Origin: JADCCX01 sp031378805
Lineage (GTDB): Bacteria > Pseudomonadota > Alphaproteobacteria > Rhizobiales > Beijerinckiaceae
DNA: 64,000 bases
Direction of reading: 5' to 3'
Assembly (NCBI GenBank): GCA_031378805.1
Contig: JANNEO010000029.1
Span: 31,043 to 95,042 of the forward strand
The notes under the pieces were generated by a model. That model searched no databases and had not been told where the DNA came from. It worked only from the letters and a program-made list of their open reading frames with translations. The position numbers and the translations under genes are program-made. This document shows, piece by piece, positions 17,105-25,291 of this stretch (its first letter is position 1; each line of letters begins with the position of its first letter).

Positions 17105-18144
17105 GAGACGCCGAGCTTCTTCTGCAGGCTGGTCGAGGAGGTCGTGTACTGGAAGGTCAGCCGCTTGTCGGGGTAGACATAGCGATGCACTTTCTGTGCT
17201 GCCAGCGCCGCCTCGTGGAAGCCAGAGAGGATGAGCTTAAGCTTGCCGGGATAGCGGTTGATATCGCCAACCGCAAAGATGCCGGGTGTCGATGTCTCGA
17301 AGGTTTCCGTGCCGACGCTGATCAGGTTCTCGTCGAGATTCAGGCCCCACTGGGCCACAGGACCGAGCTTCATCGTCAGGCCAAAGAATGGCAGCAGAGT
17401 GTTGCAGGCAATGTCGAATGTGTCGCCCTCATTGCCCTTCACGGTTGCCGCCGCGAGCCTTGGTGCTTCCCCCTTCAGTCCTGTGACCTGGCCAAAGCGC
17501 AGTGCCACCTTGCCCTGCGACACCAGAGCGCGCATCTGCTCGACCGAATGGGGTGCGGCACGGAACTCATCGCGGCGATGCAGCAGGGTCAGGCTTTTGG
17601 CGACAGGAGCCAGGTTGAGCGTCCAGTCCAGCGCCGAATCACCCCCGCCGACGATCAGCACATCGCGCCCCCTGAACGTCTCCATCTTGCGCACAGCATA
17701 GAACACGCCTTCGCCTTCATAGGTCTCGATCGCCGGAATTGGTGGTTTTTTCGGCTGGAAAGAGCCACCACCTGCCGCCACGATTACCGCCTTGGCCTCG
17801 AAAACCGTGCCAGCATCGGTCGTCACCCGGAATTTCGGCGCTTCGGGCGTACCGAGGTTGATCACGCTGTCCACCTGCTGATTGAGATGGAAGACCGGCG
17901 CGAATGGCTCAATCTGCTGCATCAGATTGTCCACCAGGCCCTGCCCGGTGACCATGGGAAAGCCCGGAATGTCGTAGATCGGCTTCTCGGGATAAAGCTC
18001 GGCGCATTGGCCGCCGATCTTCGGCAGGATGTCCACGAGGTGACATTTGATATCGAGCAGCCCAAGCTCAAAAACCGCGAAAAGGCCGCATGGCCCCGCC
18101 CCGATGATCAGTGCATCGGTCTCGATCATAGCCGTATCATTCAT
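17101..18144 (-). CDS. Ferredoxin-NADP(+) reductase, thioredoxin-reductase-like type
   Basis: The 347-residue flavoprotein has an N-terminal FAD site (IIGAGPCGLFAVFELG, about residues 13-28), the IGGQC segment without the CxxC of true thioredoxin reductases, an NADP-binding GGGDSALDW at about residue 167, and FAVGDINRYPGKLKLILSGFHEAA near the end. This is the TrxR-like FNR type (YumC). It exchanges electrons between NADPH and ferredoxin. As first gene of the operon it could supply low-potential electrons to the Hnr-like reductase, but no separate ferredoxin gene occurs in the window. ATG 18144 is used; ATG 18129 is also possible. Confidence 0.85.
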   Translation of the reverse strand: MNDTAMIETDALIIGAGPCGLFAVFELGLLDIKCHLVDILPKIGGQCAELYPEKPIYDIPGFPMVTGQGLVDNLMQQIEPFAPVFHLNQQVDSVINLGTPEAPKFRVTTDAGTVFEAKAVIVAAGGGSFQPKKPPIPAIETYEGEGVFYAVRKMETFRGRDVLIVGGGDSALDWTLNLAPVAKSLTLLHRRDEFRAAPHSVEQMRALVSQGKVALRFGQVTGLKGEAPRLAAATVKGNEGDTFDIACNTLLPFFGLTMKLGPVAQWGLNLDENLISVGTETFETSTPGIFAVGDINRYPGKLKLILSGFHEAALAAQKVHRYVYPDKRLTFQYTTSSTSLQKKLGVS

Positions 18145-18293
18145 GGACAGAAAACATTCCGTTTAACATTGCTGAGGCCAGACGATAGAACCCGCTCAGC
18201 AGGGTGTCCAGAGGTGGAAACCGGATGGAAAAGCATTGGCTATCGCCTGAGGGCGCTGGTAGCCTCTTATATTCCTGAATTGGCTGGTTGTGC

Positions 18294-19493
18294 ATGGACT
18301 TTATCCTCCCCCCCGAACTTGACGAAATTCGCCAGCGCACCCGCGCTTTCGTGGCTGATCATATCCTGCCACTGGAAAAGGAGCCTAGCAGCTACGACCA
18401 GCACGAGAACATCGGCATGGATGTGCTCCGGCAGGTGCAGGGCAAGGCTAGAGCCGCAGGCCTCTGGTCGCCGCAGGTGCCGAAAGAACTGGGTGGCATG
18501 GGCCTTCCCATGATCGGCCAGGCCGCGATGTACGAGGAAGCTAACCGCTCGATCTTCGGGCCGGTCTGCTTCAATTGCGCAGCGCCAGACGATGGCAACA
18601 TGCGCGTCCTCAGTCAGATTGCGACAGATGTGCAGAAGGAAAAGTGGCTGAAACCAATCGTTTCAGGGGCCGTGCGTTCCGCCTTCGCCATGACCGAACC
18701 GCAACCCGGTGGTGGCTCCGATCCCGGCATGATCACAACGAAGGCCACGCGCAAGGGTGATCGCTGGAGCATCTCCGGCCGGAAGTGGTTCATCACGGGC
18801 GCAGGCGTGGCGCAGCATTTCATCCTGATGGCACGGACCTCTGACGACCCACGCAAGGGATTGACGGCTTTTCTGTTCGACCGCGACCAGCCCGGATGGG
18901 AAATCGTGCGACGCATCGGCATCATGGGGCCGGAAGAGCATGGCGGGCATTGCGAGCTCTTGTTTGATGGCCTGGAGGTCGAGGACGACGCCGTGCTGCT
19001 GGGTGTCGGCGATGGCCTCAAGGTCACGCAGATTCGGCTGGGTCCGGCGCGTCTGACCCATTGTATGCGCTGGCTTGGCCTTGCCAAGCGATCGATGGAA
19101 ATCGCGCAGGCTTATGTGAACACGCGAGAAGGTTTCGGGGTGAAACTGAAGGATCGGGAAAGCGTGCAGATCAAGCTGGGCCAGGTGGCTTCGGCCATCG
19201 AGATCGGGCGGCTGCTGGTGATGAAGGCGGCCTGGAAGCTCGACGCGGGAGACTTTGCCCGCAAGGAAGTCTCCATGGCCAAGAATCACGTGGCGGATAC
19301 CCTGCAACTCGCTGCGGATACGGCGATCCAGCTGTGTGGTGCGCAAGGCTATTCCAAGGATACGGTGCTGGAATGGATCTACCGCTATGCCCGGCAGGCC
19401 CGACTGGTCGACGGCGCATCCGAGGTACATTCCATGGTACTGGCGAATTATTACCAGAAGGAAGGGGATGCCTTCTGGAGCTGGGGGGCCTGA
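18294..19493 (+). CDS. Acyl-CoA dehydrogenase, ACAD10/11-like
   Basis: The 399-residue flavoprotein has acyl-CoA dehydrogenase motifs: AFAMTEPQPGGGSDPG for FAD binding, WFITGAG, and the C-terminal QLCGAQGYSKDT. The catalytic segment reads RLVDGASEVHS rather than the usual YEGTSE, so Asp stands where most family members have Glu; ADGPDEVH-type sequences are characteristic of ACAD10/11. The next gene is an aminoglycoside-phosphotransferase-like kinase, reproducing as two genes the kinase-dehydrogenase pair fused in animal ACAD10/11. Work on the animal enzymes links them to breakdown of 4-hydroxy fatty acids through phosphorylation. Start ATG 18294 is two codons after an in-frame TTG. Confidence 0.88.
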   Translation: MDFILPPELDEIRQRTRAFVADHILPLEKEPSSYDQHENIGMDVLRQVQGKARAAGLWSPQVPKELGGMGLPMIGQAAMYEEANRSIFGPVCFNCAAPDDGNMRVLSQIATDVQKEKWLKPIVSGAVRSAFAMTEPQPGGGSDPGMITTKATRKGDRWSISGRKWFITGAGVAQHFILMARTSDDPRKGLTAFLFDRDQPGWEIVRRIGIMGPEEHGGHCELLFDGLEVEDDAVLLGVGDGLKVTQIRLGPARLTHCMRWLGLAKRSMEIAQAYVNTREGFGVKLKDRESVQIKLGQVASAIEIGRLLVMKAAWKLDAGDFARKEVSMAKNHVADTLQLAADTAIQLCGAQGYSKDTVLEWIYRYARQARLVDGASEVHSMVLANYYQKEGDAFWSWGA

Positions 19494-20626
19494 TGCCGGA
19501 CGATGTGCTGCTGCGCCTGTCTGGCTGGATGGAGCGCGTGCTGGCCTGTCGCGCCCAGGTCACGGCGCTCATCCCGCTGAAGGGCGGAGGCATCCAGGAG
19601 AACTGGACAGTTTGTGCCACGGTGCGGGACACACCGCGTGATTTTGTTTTGCGCAAGGACGCTGAAGCTACCATCGATGCCAGCCATTCCCGCCGCAATG
19701 AGTTTGCGCTGATCACGGCAGCTCATGCGGCTGGCGTGACGGTGCCAGAGCCCATTGCATTCTGCGATGATGTAGGCGTCATGGGTGCCCCCTTCGCGCT
19801 TATGGCCAAGGCTCCCGGTGTCGGGTTGGGATCCAAGGTCGTGAAGAGCCTGACCGATGCTGATCGCCCTGCCCTGACTGAGCGGCTGGCGCGGGAAATG
19901 GCCCGGATCCATGCGATCCGACCGCCCACGCTGCGAAATCCTCACCTTGAGCCTGTCGAAAGGTCGAGGATTTCCGCCAACCCTGCGCGATCAGCCTCAA
20001 TCCTTCGACAGGCTCAGGATGCAGCTGATTGTGAGCCTCTCGCTTTCCTCGGCAAGCCGCCCACCGATTTCGCTACGGCCGAGGTGGCACTGATGCGCGA
20101 CTGGCTGGATCGCTTGGCATTGTCGCGCCCTGGTCTCGAATGGGCTTTGCGCTGGTGCGAGCTCTACATTCCCAGGCCACGCGAGACAACGCTGATCCAC
20201 CGGGACTTCCGCACGGGCAACTACATGGTGGACGCAGGTGAACTGACTGCGGTCCTCGACTGGGAATTTGCCTGCTGGGGTGATCCCATGTTCGATATCG
20301 GCTGGCTGATGGCGGAGTGCTGGCGCTTCAGCCGTCCCGATCTGGAGGCAGGTGGCGTGGGGGAACGTGCAGCCTTCTACACCGCCTATGAGCAGGAGAG
20401 CGGACGCAAGGTCAATGACAGTGCCGTGCGCGCCTATGAAGTGCTGGCCCATTGCCGCTGGGCAGTGATCGCGCTTCAGCAGGGTGATCGCCACACCTCG
20501 GGGCGAGAGCCGTCGCTGGAGCACGCGCTCACGGGCAAGATGGCGGATGAACTGGAGCTGATGGCCCTGCGCCTGACCAGGCCAGAGCGCTGGCGTTTGC
20601 GGCATGATGGAGGACTTGGCACATGA
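19493..20626 (+). CDS. Phosphotransferase family protein (APH fold), with internal palindromic insert
   Basis: The 377-residue protein has the active-site motifs of the aminoglycoside phosphotransferase fold: HRDFRTGN (about residues 236-243, catalytic Asp) and LDWEFACWGDP (about 254-264, metal-binding Asp). The start overlaps the stop of the acyl-CoA dehydrogenase gene (TGATG), which argues for an ACAD10/11-like hydroxyacyl-CoA kinase partner. Residues about 148-176 are unlike the family and are encoded by two inverted copies of a GAGCCTGTCGAA-type repeat; the frame stays open and both catalytic motifs follow, so the protein is probably functional. Antibiotic resistance is unlikely given the context. 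Confidence 0.85.
   Translation: MPDDVLLRLSGWMERVLACRAQVTALIPLKGGGIQENWTVCATVRDTPRDFVLRKDAEATIDASHSRRNEFALITAAHAAGVTVPEPIAFCDDVGVMGAPFALMAKAPGVGLGSKVVKSLTDADRPALTERLAREMARIHAIRPPTLRNPHLEPVERSRISANPARSASILRQAQDAADCEPLAFLGKPPTDFATAEVALMRDWLDRLALSRPGLEWALRWCELYIPRPRETTLIHRDFRTGNYMVDAGELTAVLDWEFACWGDPMFDIGWLMAECWRFSRPDLEAGGVGERAAFYTAYEQESGRKVNDSAVRAYEVLAHCRWAVIALQQGDRHTSGREPSLEHALTGKMADELELMALRLTRPERWRLRHDGGLGT
19935..20020. repeat. REP-like inverted repeat pair inside a coding sequence
   Basis: Two oppositely oriented copies of a repeat core lie inside the phosphotransferase gene. The left arm CCTTGAGCCTGTCGAAAGG (19945-19963) and the right arm CCTTCGACAGGCTCAGG (20002-20018) are reverse complements apart from two differences. 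The left copy is itself framed by GAAATCCTC (19935-19943) and GAGGATTTC (19966-19974), a perfect 9-bp stem, and the right copy by ATCCT/AGGAT. Repeats with this core are, from memory, common in alphaproteobacterial genomes. This is the only pair in the window. Confidence 0.8.
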
Positions 20627-21015
20627 ACAACAGCCACCCTGCGCTCGCCGATTTTCTCGCTGCGGCAGAAACGCTGCTGCGCAACAAAGTGATTGTGGCA
20701 AGCCAGGGCGATGCACGGTTTGCTGGATTGATGGTCGCCAGTGCCTTGGGCATGGCAAGACGTGAAATCGCGCTTGGCAAACAGCTTGAGTCTGCAAACC
20801 TGGACCTTTTGGAACTCGCACCACAACCCTCGCCCTTCCCTGATATGGCTGCGGCGCTGACCCAGCTGATCCGTGGCGGTCTGATGGATGGTCAGGACGA
20901 GCTTTTCCGGCGCTTGCAGGTCGATGCCATCACGCGCACAGCCGTGACGAGACCGCAGGTCGTGAGTGAACACGAACTGCGGCTGGCAGGGCTGCACGAA
21001 CTGGTTGCCCCTTGA
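20623..21015 (+). CDS. DUF6285-type protein in the ACAD/kinase operon
   Basis: A 130-residue, mostly helical, soluble protein without signal peptide or Cys motif. The ATG overlaps the stop of the kinase gene by 4 nt. Small proteins of this kind, annotated DUF6285, commonly follow an acyl-CoA dehydrogenase and a phosphotransferase gene; I base the name on that context and on overall look rather than a firm motif. Possible role: an accessory subunit of the two enzymes. No catalytic residues are evident. Confidence 0.7.
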   Translation: MNNSHPALADFLAAAETLLRNKVIVASQGDARFAGLMVASALGMARREIALGKQLESANLDLLELAPQPSPFPDMAAALTQLIRGGLMDGQDELFRRLQVDAITRTAVTRPQVVSEHELRLAGLHELVAP

Positions 21016-21046
21016 CCATGCCAAGACAACCCGCTGCACTGCACCG

Positions 21047-22405
21047 ATGACACGCACACTCCTGCTCAAGAATGCCGATGTTCTCGTGACCATGGACGAC
21101 GCCCGCCGCGAGATTGCAGGTGGTGGCGTCTATATCGAGGGGAACCGCATAGTCGCGGTTGGTCCGTCATCCACGCTTCCCGCCGCTGCCGACGAAACCA
21201 TCGACCTTGCGGGCCATGTGCTGATGCCTGGCCTGGTCAACACGCATCATCACATGTTCCAGAGCCTGACACGGGCGACGCCCGGTGGGCAGGACGCCGA
21301 GTTGTTCGGCTGGCTGAAGGCCCATTATCCTATCTGGGCACGCATCACGCCGGAGATGTTCCATGTCTCCGCCAAAACGGCAATGGCGGAACTGATGCTG
21401 TCGGGCTGCACGACGACATCGGATCACCAGTATCTCTATGTCAACGGGGCGACGCTCGAACAGGCGATCGAAGCGGCCAGCGATCTCGGCCTGAGGTTTC
21501 ACGCGGCTCGCGGCGCAATGAGCGTAGGCGAAAGCGCGGGCGGATTGCCGCCGGATGCCATTGTCGAGCTGGAGCCCGCCATCCTCAAGGAGATGCAGAG
21601 GCTGATCGAGCGCTGGCATGACCCGGCCTTCGGCGCCATGCTGCGCATCGTGCTGGCACCGTGTTCCCCCTTCACGGTGAGCGATGCCTTGATGACGGAA
21701 TCACGCGATCTCGCGCGGTCGTCTGGCGTTTCGCTGCACACCCATCTTGCAGAAAACGACAACGACATCGCCTACAGCCTGGAGCGCTATGGCAAAACGC
21801 CCACACAATATGTCGAGGATCTCGAATGGGTAGGTGCCGATGTGTGGCACGCCCACTGCGTGAAGCTCGATGACGCGGGCATCCGGCTCTTCGGGCGCAC
21901 CGGCACAGGCGTCGCGCATTGCCCGTGCTCGAACATGCGGCTGGCATCCGGCATCGCGCCGATCCGCCGCATGAGGGCGGAGCGCGTGCCGGTCGGTCTT
22001 GGCGTGGATGGCTCGGCGTCAGCGGATGCGGGCCATCTGCTGGCAGAGGCTCGGCAGGCGATGCTGCTCGCACGCGTCAGCGGCGACCCCGCTGCGATGA
22101 CGGCACGCGACGCACTTGAGATTGCCACACGGGGCGGTGCGCAGGTGCTGAACCGGAATGATGTCGGGGCGCTGAAACCCGGCATGGCGGCAGACATGGT
22201 GGCCTTCGACATGCGCAGCCTCGACTTCGCCGGCGGCCTGCACGATCCCGTTGCGGCACTGGTGTTCTGCACCCCCGCCCGGGTCAACTGGTCAGTCATC
22301 AACGGACGTGTGGTGGTGCGGGAGGGCCAATTGACAGCGCTAGACCTGCGCCGCCATGTCGAACGCCACAACGCACTAGCCGCTCGGCTTGTCCGCGGCG
22401 AATGA
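21047..22405 (+). CDS. 8-oxoguanine deaminase (amidohydrolase superfamily)
   Basis: The 452-residue enzyme matches 8-oxoguanine deaminases, which turn 8-oxoguanine into urate and ammonia. Landmarks are LPGLVNTHHHMFQSLTRA-like zinc ligands (MPGLVNTHHHMFQ, about residues 60-72), SGCTTTSDHQYLYVNG, RGAMSVGESAGGLPPD, HTHLAEND (about 231), HAHCVKLD, AHCPCSNMRLASGIAPIR and the metal-binding Asp in GVDGSAS (about 320). The related s-triazine hydrolases are the main alternative, but the SDHQYLYVNG and GESAGGLPPD blocks point to the oxoguanine group. Its product feeds urate hydroxylase PuuD, 16 kb away. ATG 21047 gives the usual N-terminus; the frame upstream is open but overlaps the DUF6285 gene. Confidence 0.85.
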   Translation: MTRTLLLKNADVLVTMDDARREIAGGGVYIEGNRIVAVGPSSTLPAAADETIDLAGHVLMPGLVNTHHHMFQSLTRATPGGQDAELFGWLKAHYPIWARITPEMFHVSAKTAMAELMLSGCTTTSDHQYLYVNGATLEQAIEAASDLGLRFHAARGAMSVGESAGGLPPDAIVELEPAILKEMQRLIERWHDPAFGAMLRIVLAPCSPFTVSDALMTESRDLARSSGVSLHTHLAENDNDIAYSLERYGKTPTQYVEDLEWVGADVWHAHCVKLDDAGIRLFGRTGTGVAHCPCSNMRLASGIAPIRRMRAERVPVGLGVDGSASADAGHLLAEARQAMLLARVSGDPAAMTARDALEIATRGGAQVLNRNDVGALKPGMAADMVAFDMRSLDFAGGLHDPVAALVFCTPARVNWSVINGRVVVREGQLTALDLRRHVERHNALAARLVRGE

Positions 22406-25204
22406 GACATCGGTGTGCGGCCGCCTGTCGCGGTCGACCAAAAGCCGCTGGTAGGCCAGGCCGATGCCAATCAGCACGCCACCAAGACCGATGAAGGACA
22501 AGGCCCTGAGCAGACCCGTCAATTCGGCCATGTCGAACAGGAACACCTTCAGCACCGCAAGCGTGACAAAAATGGCGGAAGCCAATCGCGTTGGCCGCGA
22601 CCCCAGGCGGAAGCCGATGGCAAGAAGCGCGACACCGAAAATCAGCGTACCAACGGAATAGGCGTAATGCTCGACGTCGCCGACGGGAGCGAAGGCGAAG
22701 CGTGCGGTGCCTGCGAAGAAACGCCTGATCTGCGCGGCGCAATAAAGATATCCCAACGCAATCGCAGCGATTCGGTTGGCATCCACAAGTCGCGTGGTGA
22801 GGAAGCCTGGCATGGTCCGGCCAAGATAGGCCAACACGCCCAGGGCGAGCGCTGGCAAAAGCAGGCCAACGAAAGACGAATCGAGCACCCGCGGGCCGGA
22901 TATCAGGACACCGCCCCAGGGGTTTCCCAATCCAAGGACCAGCACGGCCACCAACAGCAATCCTGCCATATTGGCGGCAACGGCAGGACGGCGAAACGGC
23001 TCCATTCGTTCCGTGCCCAAGCGCTGCCTGAGCCCAAAGAGGATCAGGCATGGCAGCAGGCAGGCCAGAACATACAAGCCGGATTCTCCCAGACCAAAAC
23101 GGAAGCGATCATACAGCTCCGCACCGTGGAAGGCGTGTCGAATGGCGTAGCCCGCGAAGAGCGCCGCCAACGCGGCAGAGGCCCCGCCAGTCACTGACAC
23201 ATTGCGATCCTGCTGATGCCGCGACAGGATAGAGGCGGTGGCGGCCAGCAAGAGGGCGGGAAGCGCGTACGCCGCAACGTAGCTGTTCAACACAGGCCAC
23301 GCCGTCTCGGGCTGATAGAGCGGGGCCGAAACAGCACGCAGCACGGCCGTCGTCGAAAAGGCGGCAACGACGCGGCGCAGCATGGGCAGCTGTTGGCGAT
23401 CGCTCAAGGCCGCACCAGCCAGCGCCGCCGAGGCAAAGCCCACCGCCATCCACAAGCCGGGCAAGGCGAAGGCGATGGCCAATCCAAGGGCGAGCGCCGC
23501 ACCGGCGCCATAACCGCCCGCGCCGATTCTCGCCAGATCGTCCTGTGCGCCCTTCAGGAGCCGCAAGGTAGCAAGTGCGAGTAGGCCGCACAGGACTGCG
23601 AGGATGGCTGCCGCTGGCAGGTTCTGAATCAGGCCCTCGCTGCGCAAGGCCCAGGCCAGCACCAGAAGGGGCGCAGCCAGGCCAGCAGTAATGGCGATGG
23701 CCATCAAGCCTGGCACATCGTGCTGTACCCTCGGGGTGGTCCGACGCAGAAACAGCGCGAGAGGCAGGCCCGCCAGCAGCACGGCAGCGCCAAGACCAAA
23801 CGGGAAAAGGAGGCCCGGCGCGGCAGGTGGGGTTGTGACGATCAGCAACGCACCCTTGATGACGCGGATTGCGGGGAGGCTGGAGCCTTGAAGGGATGGC
23901 CAAGTCAGGAGCATTCCCAGCGGCAGCAGACCACCTGCCACGATTGCTGACGCTCCACGACCGCTGAATGCCGCCGTTGCTGTGATGATCAACACCGCCA
24001 GAAGAGCAGCAACGGCATACAGGCCAGCCCCGCCTGAATGAGACACGAAGGAGAGACCGAGCGCCGCCGCGAGACCGGCGATGGCAACCACGGCCTGCGG
24101 ACCTTCCAGCAGCGTTGGCTCCTCCCTGAACCAGCACAGGGCGGCGGCAAAGATCGCCATGGCGGCCAGCATGAATGTCAGTTCGGCGACGGGCAACTGA
24201 TCCTGCCCAGCAATCAGCAGGGCGGTCCACAGACCGACGCCGACAATCACCGCCGTGCCAAGCCAGCGTGTCCTGAGGCGGTTCTGCACCGCCATGGCTG
24301 CCGCCGTCACCGCCAGCAGGAAGATCACCAGCGGCCAGCGGTTGCTGCTGTCGCCCCCGATCAGAACAGGCGTGGCGTAGGATGCGACGAGCCCGACACC
24401 TGCCAGGGCCTGCCCGTGCAGCAAGGCGGCTCCCAGCGCCGCAAGCCCGATGAGGCCAAGCAGCACGAAGGTCAGGGTTTGCGGCAAGAAATCATAAACT
24501 GCAAAAGCTGCGTAGACCGTACCGAACAGGCCGACGATCCCTGCTGCTGTCAAGGCCAGTGGCGCGTGCTCGACCGGCACTTCCGCCAGCCGCCGTGGCA
24601 GAACAGCACCTCGCCGCAGAAGCTCTCCCGCGCATAGCAGCACGAAGGAAAATGCCGTTGCCATCAGCAAGCGCGCGACCGGGCCGAAATATCCGGCCTC
24701 GATGGTGTAGCGGACGAGAAAGAGGCTGCCCAAGGCCAGCGCAAGCCCGCCAATCCAGATGGCCCAGCGCGTGCCGATCAGTTCCTCGAAATCCCGCCGT
24801 GGGGGTTGCGGCAAAGGTGCTGGACCTGGCTGGAGGCTTGCTGGCAAGGGCGGGGGCTGCGCGACACGCGCCGCCAAGCCAGGGGGAAGCGGTGGTGGCA
24901 AGGCCGCACTGTCGGCGGGGATACCGGGACTTTCCGCGACCCTTGGTCCGGATGCCTTCTGCTTCGTGGGAGCACGGGGCTTCACCTCAGCGGGCCTCGC
25001 GTCCACAGGAGGTGTTGACAGTGTCGAGATTTGCGCTCTCAAGGCGTCGATCTGCTGCTGCAATCGGGCGACCTGGGCCATCAGCGGCTCGACCAGCGCA
25101 CGGGTCGCAAGCGCATGGTTCCGGCTGTTGATGGCAATGATCGGCACGCCGATGAGCAGAAAGCCGACCGCGGCAACAACGCCAAGAATCTCGAACGTTT
25201 CCAT
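22376..25204 (-). CDS. DUF2339 domain-containing large membrane protein
   Basis: A 942-residue protein with one N-terminal membrane helix (residues 6-25), a short coiled coil (about 38-66), a Pro/Ala-rich linker (about 66-145) and then some two dozen membrane helices from about 155 to 930, beginning with FEELIGTRWAIWIGGLALALGSLFLVRYTIE. This is the DUF2339 architecture, of unknown function, proposed by some annotators to be envelope-related. It appears monocistronic. Its last 30 nt overlap the end of the convergent 8-oxoguanine deaminase gene. Confidence 0.85.
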   Translation of the reverse strand: METFEILGVVAAVGFLLIGVPIIAINSRNHALATRALVEPLMAQVARLQQQIDALRAQISTLSTPPVDARPAEVKPRAPTKQKASGPRVAESPGIPADSAALPPPLPPGLAARVAQPPPLPASLQPGPAPLPQPPRRDFEELIGTRWAIWIGGLALALGSLFLVRYTIEAGYFGPVARLLMATAFSFVLLCAGELLRRGAVLPRRLAEVPVEHAPLALTAAGIVGLFGTVYAAFAVYDFLPQTLTFVLLGLIGLAALGAALLHGQALAGVGLVASYATPVLIGGDSSNRWPLVIFLLAVTAAAMAVQNRLRTRWLGTAVIVGVGLWTALLIAGQDQLPVAELTFMLAAMAIFAAALCWFREEPTLLEGPQAVVAIAGLAAALGLSFVSHSGGAGLYAVAALLAVLIITATAAFSGRGASAIVAGGLLPLGMLLTWPSLQGSSLPAIRVIKGALLIVTTPPAAPGLLFPFGLGAAVLLAGLPLALFLRRTTPRVQHDVPGLMAIAITAGLAAPLLVLAWALRSEGLIQNLPAAAILAVLCGLLALATLRLLKGAQDDLARIGAGGYGAGAALALGLAIAFALPGLWMAVGFASAALAGAALSDRQQLPMLRRVVAAFSTTAVLRAVSAPLYQPETAWPVLNSYVAAYALPALLLAATASILSRHQQDRNVSVTGGASAALAALFAGYAIRHAFHGAELYDRFRFGLGESGLYVLACLLPCLILFGLRQRLGTERMEPFRRPAVAANMAGLLLVAVLVLGLGNPWGGVLISGPRVLDSSFVGLLLPALALGVLAYLGRTMPGFLTTRLVDANRIAAIALGYLYCAAQIRRFFAGTARFAFAPVGDVEHYAYSVGTLIFGVALLAIGFRLGSRPTRLASAIFVTLAVLKVFLFDMAELTGLLRALSFIGLGGVLIGIGLAYQRLLVDRDRRPHTDVSFAADKPSG

Positions 25205-25208
25205 GGGC

Positions 25209-25226
25209 GGACCTTACAGGTCCGGC
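25209..25226. other. Small inverted repeat upstream of the DUF2339 gene
   Basis: CGGACC and GGTCCG flank a 5-6 nt loop in the 87-nt space between the DUF2339 start and the end of the monooxygenase/reductase gene, both on the minus strand. It could end transcription from the upstream gene, although no T-run is present. Confidence 0.3.
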
Positions 25227-25291
25227 CACGGGGCGCAACTCAAGTCAATGGCGCGTGTCCACCTGTCCGATGACGCCTACCCTCCTGCGGG

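Noticed and set aside
18170..18201. Inverted repeat TGCTGAG/CTCAGCA in the divergent FNR/ACAD promoter region as an operator
   Set aside because: The arms are short, separated by 18 nt, occur once, and no regulator gene is nearby.
20039..20626. Phosphotransferase gene as a pseudogene because of the repeat insert
   Set aside because: The frame stays open through the repeat and both active-site motifs follow it.
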